Source of the DNA: an uncultured Bacteroidota bacterium
GTDB lineage: Bacteria > Bacteroidota > Bacteroidia > Chitinophagales > Chitinophagaceae
Length of the DNA: 16,171 nt
Direction of reading: 5' to 3'
Assembly (NCBI GenBank): GCA_903905685.1
Contig: CAIVHI010000007.1
Span: forward strand, 1 to 16,171
Below are positions 7,861 through 14,226 of this stretch, piece after piece. Each line of letters starts with the position of its first letter. The stretch's first letter is position 1. The notes beneath the pieces were generated by a model. It saw only the letters and a list, made by a program, of their open reading frames with translations. It searched no databases and had not been told where the DNA came from. The translations under genes were made by a program, and so were the position numbers.

Positions 7861-9123
7861 TTAGTTTACGATTTTCATTTTTACGGTTTCGATACGCGTA
7901 TTGGACACCGAAACGATATCGAATAAATAGTCTTCAATTAAAATATGTTCATTCATTTTCGGAATCGTCTCATGAAGGGTGATGATGAATCCGGAGAGGG
8001 TCTCGGAAACACCGGTATCAAAGTTCAAGTTGTATTTTTCATTCAGATAATCCAGTTCCAATCGTCCCGAAAAAATAAATTCACCATTGCCCAGATCTTT
8101 TTCCAAATGTTCTTCCACATCATATTCGTCATTGATGTCGCCAAATATCTGTTCCAACACGTCTTCCATGGTCACAATGCCGGCCGTGCCCCCAAATTCA
8201 TCTATGACCCAAGCTATACTCTTCCGTTCTTTGGTAAATCGGTTCAGCATGTCTACAGCATTCATCGCCTCCGGTACCGCAAAAATCTTGTGAATGACAT
8301 CCTTCAACCTCGTAGGGTTGCGGGAGAGGTCGAGATGGTGAACGTAACCTACAATGTTGTCAATCGTATTCTCGTAAACCAATATTTTCGAAAGCTTGGT
8401 CTCAATGAACATCTGCTTGATTTCCTCGATAGATGTTTTTATTTCCACTGCCTCCACTTCATTCCTTGGGATTAGGCAGTTCCTCACTTTTACGTTGGCC
8501 AACTCCATGGCGTTTTCAAACAGCTCCGCACTCACTTCATTCTCCTTATTTTCAGGATGTTGAAGATTTTGAAGTAGGAATACTTCCAAGTCTATCTTAT
8601 TGAAAACCTTTTTATTGCTCTTAATGCGTTGCTTGAATACCCGCTTCAGCAAAAACTCGGAAATCGTCACAAAAACTTTAGCTACGGGATAGAAGATGTA
8701 GTACATGGCCAGCATGGGCACTGCAAACAACGTAAGCACGGTCTCGGCCCGTGTACGGAAGACCGCCTTAGGGAGGAATTCGGCAAATATCAGAATGATG
8801 AGCGTGGCAATAACGCTGTCTACCACCAACTTGGGATACTGCGACAACGCTATGCCATACCGTGACAAGATGGCCGTTATGGCCTCAGAGGCCAGCAGGC
8901 CATATACCACCATCAACACATTAACCCCCACCAAGCCCGACCCAATGAATTCGGCGGGATTGTCCATAAACCGCGTCAAGATGCGACTCGACAAATCCTG
9001 TTGTTTTTTCCGGAGCTCCATATTGAGCTTGTTTGCGGAAATAAAAGCTATCTCGGTTCCGGCAAAGAAACCGATGAGTATGATGCAGGCCAGAATGTAC
9101 AGTAAAAGTTGTATTAGAGGCAC
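7861..9123 (-). CDS. CNNM/CBS/CorC-HlyC domain membrane protein (hemolysin C family)
   Basis: The 420-residue protein has the full family layout: a CNNM transmembrane domain (about 1-185) with FFAGTEIAFISANKL (19-33) and AEFLPKA (114-120), a CBS pair (about 213-265 and 275-330, the second ending in DEFGGTAGIVTMEDVLEQIFGDI in parts at 308-330), and a CorC/HlyC domain (about 345-418). Relatives take part in magnesium or cobalt handling at the inner membrane, with the CBS pair as the nucleotide-sensing part; direct transport is debated. The Bacteroidota gliding protein GldE has the same layout, so it could be that paralogue, but nothing here decides. The start is GTG: no ATG lies upstream in frame for many codons and the next Met is residue 35, after the first helix. 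The gene leads a likely two-gene unit with the dioxygenase. Confidence 0.9.
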   Translation of the reverse strand: MPLIQLLLYILACIILIGFFAGTEIAFISANKLNMELRKKQQDLSSRILTRFMDNPAEFIGSGLVGVNVLMVVYGLLASEAITAILSRYGIALSQYPKLVVDSVIATLIILIFAEFLPKAVFRTRAETVLTLFAVPMLAMYYIFYPVAKVFVTISEFLLKRVFKQRIKSNKKVFNKIDLEVFLLQNLQHPENKENEVSAELFENAMELANVKVRNCLIPRNEVEAVEIKTSIEEIKQMFIETKLSKILVYENTIDNIVGYVHHLDLSRNPTRLKDVIHKIFAVPEAMNAVDMLNRFTKERKSIAWVIDEFGGTAGIVTMEDVLEQIFGDINDEYDVEEHLEKDLGNGEFIFSGRLELDYLNEKYNLNFDTGVSETLSGFIITLHETIPKMNEHILIEDYLFDIVSVSNTRIETVKMKIVN

Positions 9124-9127
9124 CTTC

Positions 9128-9158
9128 CAAAGGTAGGCAACTTGGTTAAACGTACCAA
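9128..9158 (-). promoter_or_regulatory. Bacteroidota-type promoter abutting the CorC-like gene start
   Basis: On the minus strand TTG (9158-9156), a 20-base spacer and TACCTTTG (9135-9128) fit the TTG-N19/20-TANNTTTG consensus. Only GAAG separates the box from the GTG at 9123, so the predicted transcript has essentially no leader. Confidence 0.6.
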
Positions 9159-9302
9159 TTCCGCCGGATTCTGCCGGCCGACGTTTTCACGATTTTCCCA
9201 CAATCCGTCACGACAAATAGCCGCCAAAAAGCGCATTACAGTCGGCAACCACCCAACTTTAAGTATTAATTCGGAATTGAGGGGTTATTTTCGCGTTTGT
9301 AA

Positions 9303-9581
9303 ATGAAGGGCATCTTTAAAGTAAATTTCATGTGGATTGTTGGCATCGCGGTGTCGATGATTGCGGTTTCCTGCGACTCGGGAAACCTTCCCAATCCTTA
9401 TGATGTTACTATCGACTCCGCAGTGAATGCAAAAATGGCCAAAAGGCAGGTTGAAAACGCGGCCAAAAACGATTCTATCCTCAATGCACTGGCTGTTGCC
9501 CGCGCCGACTCCATGGCCAACGCTGCGCGCCATTTTGCACCCACCGTTAAAGACAGTACCACCGAGGCGCTAACCCGATAA
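9303..9581 (+). CDS. Small predicted lipoprotein
   Basis: I do not recognise a family for this 92-residue protein. Residues 1-24 form a lipoprotein signal: basic start (K2, K6), a hydrophobic core WIVGIAVSMI and the lipobox I-A-V-S-C with C24 as the acylated residue, followed by Asp-Ser. The mature part is only about 68 residues and looks helical and charged: Ala-, Asp- and Asn-rich with NAKMAKRQVENAAKNDSILN (37-56) and repeated ADSM/ANAA patterns. It probably sits in the outer or inner membrane facing the periplasm. The ATG at 9303 is preferred over Met10 because it gives the basic n-region. It is divergent from the CorC-like gene (179-base gap) and converges on the EGF lipoprotein with only 23 bases between stops. 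No obvious T-run terminator follows. Confidence 0.72.
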   Translation: MKGIFKVNFMWIVGIAVSMIAVSCDSGNLPNPYDVTIDSAVNAKMAKRQVENAAKNDSILNALAVARADSMANAARHFAPTVKDSTTEALTR

Positions 9582-9604
9582 TCGATCAAACCCTAAACCG
9601 CAAG

Positions 9605-10105
9605 TTACCTGCGATTGTAGTTGCCGCTACATTGCGTAATCGTGGCATGCTTCCCGGTGTCGGTTATAGTGTAGGAGAAAGTTAGCGCATTGTTTGAAGT
9701 CAGGGTTAGCGTTCCACTGAACATGACCGTATCGCAAGGCTGATTGGGAATATTGATGGTTTTGGCACCCGACCGGGTACCCATGAGCTGCGAACCTGCA
9801 AAGCCATGCGGATTTTGAATATAGAACGTAACCGTATCGGAAGATGAAGGGCTCACGGAGATGGCGAAATTGTAACTCTGGCTGTCGCAAATGTCCGCGC
9901 CATTCCAGCTACCTCCAAAGGCACTCGTTTCGCAGAACGTGCCTGTCCAGCCTACCGGACACGAACATAAGCCGCCCGCACATGAGCCACCATTAAGGCA
10001 AGTAACCGTATTGCAGGCATCCTTTTTACAGGAAAAATATAGGGCACTGCAGCAACTGCCAATTGCCAAAATAAGGATAGGAACTATCTTTCGGATGCCT
10101 TTCAT
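9605..10105 (-). CDS. Lipoprotein with one EGF-like domain and a C-terminal beta domain
   Basis: The 166-residue protein has a lipoprotein signal with C26 in L-Y-F-S-C followed by Lys-Lys-Asp, which resembles the lipoprotein export signal that sends Bacteroidota lipoproteins to the cell surface. Directly after it comes one complete EGF-like module: cysteines C31, C36, C42, C47, C49 and C58 in the spacing C-x4-C-x5-C-x4-C-x-C-x8-C, with LNGGSC and GWTGTFC as in animal EGF domains. The remaining about 100 residues (63-166) begin GGSWNGADIC and are rich in Thr/Ser beta strands with three further Cys (C73, C129, C159). This EGF plus beta-sandwich layout occurs in uncharacterised Bacteroidota lipoproteins as I recall them; no activity is known. 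The ATG at 10105 gives the best signal peptide. Confidence 0.82.
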   Translation of the reverse strand: MKGIRKIVPILILAIGSCCSALYFSCKKDACNTVTCLNGGSCAGGLCSCPVGWTGTFCETSAFGGSWNGADICDSQSYNFAISVSPSSSDTVTFYIQNPHGFAGSQLMGTRSGAKTINIPNQPCDTVMFSGTLTLTSNNALTFSYTITDTGKHATITQCSGNYNRR

Positions 10106-10183
10106 GATTGGTTTGGTTTTGAATTGCGTGGTTTGGGGAAAATCCTTGAAGTTTACTTATTCAGCCCCGAAAACACGCTTTCG

Positions 10184-10191
10184 CAAAATTA
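10184..10191 (-). promoter_or_regulatory. Possible -7 box for the EGF lipoprotein gene
   Basis: The minus strand reads TAATTTTG, a perfect TANNTTTG, about 79 bases before the ATG at 10105. The nearest TTG upstream is only 13 bases away and no TTG stands at 17-23, so support is partial. Confidence 0.3.
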
Positions 10192-10286
10192 AAGACCGAA
10201 ACGACAAAGGTTAAATTTATATTGTTAAAACCGACCTGCCCGATAGGATGCCCTCGGTAATTGCCGCAGGTACCTTGCTTGGCAAC

Positions 10287-10317
10287 TTGGATAATTCGAT
10301 ACAACATCCTATCTTTA
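10287..10317 (+). promoter_or_regulatory. Possible promoter abutting the TPR gene start
   Basis: TTG (10287-10289), a 20-base spacer and TATCTTTA (10310-10317) match the Bacteroidota consensus except for the final base of the -7 box. Only TTCT separates the box from the GTG at 10322. Confidence 0.4.
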
Positions 10318-10321
10318 TTCT

Positions 10322-11809
10322 GTGCCCCGCATATTCGTGTTACTTGCGTTGATTTTCGCCTTGAGCCCGGCCATGACTAATGCCGCGCCTTACCATTTCG
10401 TTTATAACGACAATTGCAACAAAGCCTACCACCAATGTCTTGCCATGAACTTTGAGGAAGGCCGAGCAACCCTCATCAAGGAGCTTGTGGCCGACCCCTA
10501 CAATCTTATGGCTACATATTTGGCTGATTATGAGGACTTTATTGTGCTCATGCTGAATTCCGATGCCAAAGAATATGCCGACAGGAAGCATAATATGGAT
10601 TCTAGACTGGCTTTGCTGGAAAAGGGAGACGAAAAGAGCCCTTGGTTTAAATTCTGCAGAGCTGGCATTTACTTGCATTGGACCATCGTCCACCTGAGGT
10701 TTGGCGAATATTACTCGGCAGCATCCATGTTCAAAAAATCTTACTCGCTTCTTAAGGAGAATGAGAAACTTTTTCCGGAATTTGAATACAACCTCACTTT
10801 TGCAGGTATCGAAGAATCGGTTGTGGGCTCGTTGCCCAACAACTATAAGTGGATTGCATCGGTATTCGGCATGAGCGGCTCTATAAAGGACGGAATGGAC
10901 AAACTGGGGCAATTCCTCAAAACACATAACGATAACCAACCACTGCGCAGGGAAACTCAATTCTACTACGTATATACGGGGTTCTACTTCTCGTCGAAAC
11001 AAAAAGAAATTTGGAACTATGTAAACGGCCCCGATTTTGCCGACAATTCGAACCTCTTGAACGCCATCGTGAAAACTTTTGTAGGGTTGGACTATAACAA
11101 GTCGGAAGAAGTGCAGAAAGTGTTGAAGCAAGCCCAAGCGAACAAAAACTTCAATAGCTATCCCTACCTTCAATATCAACATGGCGTAGCCCTACTCACT
11201 TCGTTGGACTCGGGATGCACCTATTATTTCAATGAATTCTTGAAACGAAATAAGAGCGAACTGCACGTTAAGGATGCTTGGCAAAAATTGGCCTATTACT
11301 ATTGGATGACCGACCGTAAAGACAAGGCTGAGTCGTGCAGGGCGAATATTACCCGTGGAGGTAGTTCTCAAACCGATGTTGACCGTCAGGCGCAGCGGTT
11401 TGCAGAGACCGATGTATGGCCCAATCCCAAGTTGCTCCAAGCCCGCATGCTTTTGGAAGGCGGCTACTACAATAGGGCATTCGACGTTTTGGCAGCAATG
11501 GGCAAGGGCGAACGCCTCCCGGCGTCGGATATGGCCGAATACTATTACCGTCTTGGCCGAGTGTATGAAGAATCGGGTGAACACGACAAGGCCATAGAGT
11601 ATTACCGGTATGCCGTAAAAGCCGGCGCCGGCAGGAAAGAACAGTATGCAGCGCGTGCCGCCCTACACATTGGCAAGGTATTCGAAAGTATGGGCCAAAA
11701 GGCCAAGGCCGAAAGTGCCTACGAAGAAGCCTTGTCGCTACCCGACCACGATTTTCAAAACAGCATAGATATGCAAGCCAAGGCCGGCTTGAATAGATTG
11801 AAAGGCTGA
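10322..11809 (+). CDS. Exported TPR-repeat protein
   Basis: The 495-residue protein starts with a short signal peptide (hydrophobic 4-14, likely cleaved near NAA at 20-22), so the mature protein should be periplasmic. The rest looks fully helical. Two clear TPR units lie at about 404-437 (YYYRLGRVYEESGEHDKAIE in part) and 441-474 (ALHIGKVFESMGQKAKAESA in part); weaker helix pairs are seen at about 36-69, 113-146 and 318-341. The central part (190-330) recalls the TTC39/IML2-type arrangement, but weakly. TPR proteins act as scaffolds; no partner can be named from the sequence. The start is GTG: a stop lies at 10292 in the same frame with no ATG between, and the first internal ATG (codon 18) would lose the signal peptide. 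It is divergent from the EGF lipoprotein and convergent with the glycoside hydrolase. Confidence 0.83.
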   Translation: MPRIFVLLALIFALSPAMTNAAPYHFVYNDNCNKAYHQCLAMNFEEGRATLIKELVADPYNLMATYLADYEDFIVLMLNSDAKEYADRKHNMDSRLALLEKGDEKSPWFKFCRAGIYLHWTIVHLRFGEYYSAASMFKKSYSLLKENEKLFPEFEYNLTFAGIEESVVGSLPNNYKWIASVFGMSGSIKDGMDKLGQFLKTHNDNQPLRRETQFYYVYTGFYFSSKQKEIWNYVNGPDFADNSNLLNAIVKTFVGLDYNKSEEVQKVLKQAQANKNFNSYPYLQYQHGVALLTSLDSGCTYYFNEFLKRNKSELHVKDAWQKLAYYYWMTDRKDKAESCRANITRGGSSQTDVDRQAQRFAETDVWPNPKLLQARMLLEGGYYNRAFDVLAAMGKGERLPASDMAEYYYRLGRVYEESGEHDKAIEYYRYAVKAGAGRKEQYAARAALHIGKVFESMGQKAKAESAYEEALSLPDHDFQNSIDMQAKAGLNRLKG

Positions 11810-11955
11810 GGTTGAAAGTCCGACGAAGGTCACCTTCGCCTACAGTCCCTACCACAGGACGAAAATTCGACCATCCATCGTCGACACAACTACAAAACAA
11901 TAACTGAATTGTTATGGTAGACTGTTCCAACAAATTGATTACCCATATTGTTTGT

Positions 11956-11973
11956 CGCTCAATCCTTTGAGCG
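11956..11973. terminator. Stem-loop between convergent TPR and glycoside hydrolase genes
   Basis: CGCTCAA (11956-11962) pairs with TTGAGCG (11967-11973) around a TCCT loop: a 7-bp stem in the 196-base gap between two convergent genes, 33 bases beyond the hydrolase stop. Neither side has a strong T-run, so it is only a candidate bidirectional terminator. The rest of the gap holds one smaller inverted repeat (11824-11838) and nothing else I can name. Confidence 0.35.
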
Positions 11974-12005
11974 GCAGCACCATTTCCTCCAAACAGCCGA
12001 TTCGA

Positions 12006-14075
12006 TTACTTATGCGTGACTACGAATACGGGCGTTTCTGACACGGGGATATGGTATACATCGCCCGTTTTCTCCAATGTTCGGTGCGCCATATCCGGTT
12101 TTCCTACAGTGGGAATGTATATTTCTGCAGAGCGAATATTTGAGGCTTGAAGCAAATATTCCGTTGTTTTCCCCGACTGAGTTGGCATATAGAGCACATA
12201 CATCGGGGTATCGGCATTTTGGTAACGGTCCACAACCGGCAACGCACTCAGAGACTGTTGAAAGGCAAACCCACCAAACCGCCCGTCCAACTGCCGAAGG
12301 AACGTGGCTGCGGGCCTTGGCGAGGCATCGTCGTTTACCAAGCCAGACGAGCCATATCGAATTCCATTAGGGTTGTCGTCATGCAACTCGTAAAAGAACA
12401 ACCGTTCAATCCCGGTACGAGCGTAGCAGAGCACGGTTCGCAATATCCAATCGGCCTGAACTTCTTGCACGGTTTTTTCGCCTATGGGCACGGCACATTG
12501 CGAACTGCGTTGATCTATATCGTAACCCGATTCGGTAACCCAAACCGGCGTGCGTCCGATATTGTGATAAGTTGCGCCCAAGAATTGGGCTGCCAACTGG
12601 CTGGTTAAAGATGCCTCGGGCGCCACTCCATTGGGCGACGGCTTACTGCGGCCGGTCAGATTGGCCGGTGCATATTCACAACTATAGTAGTGATAGTTCA
12701 CCACGTCCCACGGCACATCAACCGACCCGTCGGGACGGTAACCCCTATGTTCCTTGCACCAGTCCACCATGCCCCGCAGGTAGTCGGTAGTAGCGTTCGC
12801 CATTCCGGCCATGACCACAAGCATTGAGGAGTCGGCCTTTTTTACGCCGGCAGCGGGGCCAAGACGGCCTTGGTCGCCATCGTAGAAGGCCGATAGGTTG
12901 GCGGCGTATTCGCGGGCCGTTTGGTAACACTTGCTACCCTTCCACCACTTGTCGGTCTCATTATTGCATTCTATATACCTCACCAAATCCAACCCCACGA
13001 GCGGCCTGTTGGGTCGGTCTCCGGCCCAGCGTAAAATGGTATCCACCCTAACCAACTCCAACGAAGTGAGTGGATGCAATCCCGTGCTGTCGCTCGTACT
13101 TGCGAATATTTCCTTATTGCGGCCATACCTTGCCGCAAATTGGAACGCTGCACGGGCCTGCTCCAAATAAGCCGAAGGCTCACTTTGGTCGGCACCGAAT
13201 TTGGTGGGGATATCCTCGCCATCCCGCATGTTTTCGGGATAGGTGGCCAGCATCCATGGCGGGTTGTTTTTGAGACAGGCCAATACCTCAACATTGTTGG
13301 ATTTGCACCAGCTATAAATGGCATCGTAGTTCCAACCACCGTTTTTGGAAGGATTAAAACAATAGGCCCCCTCCATGGGCTCAATCCGCTCCCAATCGAG
13401 GTAGTGACGAAAACCTGCGAACGACTTCATGGCCTCCAGTTTTGACCCTGCCAAAACATCGGGCGCATGCGGGTCGCAAAAATCCCACTCGAAGCCATTG
13501 ACGCCCAAAAAATTGCGTAAAGGATAGTGTTTGACGGTATGGGGCGTATCGTATGGTGCCGGCGGATGATACCGCCCATAAAACTCAAGCTCCGTAGGTA
13601 GCAGTCCGGCACACTTGATCACCAAATACCTAATGTTGCCGATTGGGGTCTTCAGTCGATAATCGTCCGGCGACTCGGGATTGGGGCCTACCCATCGATC
13701 GTATTTCGAGCCGGTGAATGTGGCCATTTCCACTCGCTTCCAATGGTCGTCTATAGCGAATATGGTCATAGGTGTCTCCTCCCCCGTCCCTTCGTAATCA
13801 AACATCTTGATGCTGTCTATCTCCATGGTCTCACCCGGTTCGAGCGGATACCAAGCCTCAAAAGTCTTTAACAGATTGCCGTGGGTGCAAGACGGTTGAC
13901 GGTTGGTTATATTGTCGAACAACTGTTCGATACCGCTGTTGGTGGTATTGAGCACGTACCATCGGTTGGCATGAATGGGGATTTTGGCAGGGTCATGGTC
14001 ATTATGTACCGCATTTTGCGAGCAGCCCATTAGCCAAATGGTGGCCAAAAACCCGGTCAGAAATAGGAAACGCAT
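12006..14075 (-). CDS. Lipoprotein glycoside hydrolase-like protein, clan GH-A type
   Basis: The 689-residue protein begins with a lipoprotein signal (MRFLFLTGF..., lipobox L15-M16-G17-C18). Residues about 35-170 form a beta-rich, non-catalytic module that could bind carbohydrate. Residues about 183-600 look like a TIM barrel: VNGFEWDF (192-199), FRHYLDWERIEP (222-233, as in GH-A beta-strand 2), VLACLKNNPPWM (264-275), RYIECNNETDKWW (366-378) with E373 as likely acid/base after Asn, and PVWVTESGYD (510-519) with E515 as likely nucleophile, 142 residues apart. A short beta domain (about 605-689) ends the chain. I cannot assign a GH family or substrate; GH39- or GH5-like beta-glycosidases are the nearest guess. 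The frame is open upstream to 14378, but that part is antisense to uvrB, and only the ATG at 14075 gives the lipoprotein signal. No SusC/SusD genes are nearby. Confidence 0.8.
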   Translation of the reverse strand: MRFLFLTGFLATIWLMGCSQNAVHNDHDPAKIPIHANRWYVLNTTNSGIEQLFDNITNRQPSCTHGNLLKTFEAWYPLEPGETMEIDSIKMFDYEGTGEETPMTIFAIDDHWKRVEMATFTGSKYDRWVGPNPESPDDYRLKTPIGNIRYLVIKCAGLLPTELEFYGRYHPPAPYDTPHTVKHYPLRNFLGVNGFEWDFCDPHAPDVLAGSKLEAMKSFAGFRHYLDWERIEPMEGAYCFNPSKNGGWNYDAIYSWCKSNNVEVLACLKNNPPWMLATYPENMRDGEDIPTKFGADQSEPSAYLEQARAAFQFAARYGRNKEIFASTSDSTGLHPLTSLELVRVDTILRWAGDRPNRPLVGLDLVRYIECNNETDKWWKGSKCYQTAREYAANLSAFYDGDQGRLGPAAGVKKADSSMLVVMAGMANATTDYLRGMVDWCKEHRGYRPDGSVDVPWDVVNYHYYSCEYAPANLTGRSKPSPNGVAPEASLTSQLAAQFLGATYHNIGRTPVWVTESGYDIDQRSSQCAVPIGEKTVQEVQADWILRTVLCYARTGIERLFFYELHDDNPNGIRYGSSGLVNDDASPRPAATFLRQLDGRFGGFAFQQSLSALPVVDRYQNADTPMYVLYMPTQSGKTTEYLLQASNIRSAEIYIPTVGKPDMAHRTLEKTGDVYHIPVSETPVFVVTHK

Positions 14076-14107
14076 GCAATCCGTATATTGTGATAACAAA
14101 TTACGGG

Positions 14108-14225
14108 CATTTGGCCGATTTCGAAGAATTTTTTTGTAGAAGTTCAAAAAGGTATCGACGATGGGGTTGCCAACGTTCCGGATTTTTTGAAATCCATTTG
14201 CCGATTTTTCTGGAATTTTGTAGAC
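14108..14225. repeat. Imperfect direct repeat pair upstream of uvrB
   Basis: Copy A (14108-14140) and copy B (14195-14225) share CATTTG, CCGATTT, an AATTTT run and GTAGA in the same order, with small insertions and a variable middle. Copy B ends one base before the uvrB ATG at 14227. Both lie in the 151-base gap between the divergent glycoside hydrolase and uvrB genes. They could be duplicated control sites or just an old duplication; I find no full TANNTTTG promoter in this gap. Confidence 0.45.
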
Positions 14226-14226
14226 G

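Noticed and set aside
7861..9123. Naming the CorC-like gene gldE
   Set aside because: The domain layout is shared by several paralogues, no gliding genes are adjacent, and the sequence alone does not separate them.
9268..9278. Palindrome AATTCGGAATT 25 bases before the small lipoprotein gene, as a possible operator
   Set aside because: It is short, AT-rich and single; nothing else supports a regulator site.
9286..9293. TATTTTCG as a -7 box for the small lipoprotein gene
   Set aside because: It misses one consensus base and has no TTG at suitable spacing upstream.
11824..11838. Inverted repeat CGAAGG-TCA-CCTTCG just after the TPR gene as a terminator
   Set aside because: The stem is only 6 bp with a 3-base loop, and no T-run follows on the plus strand.
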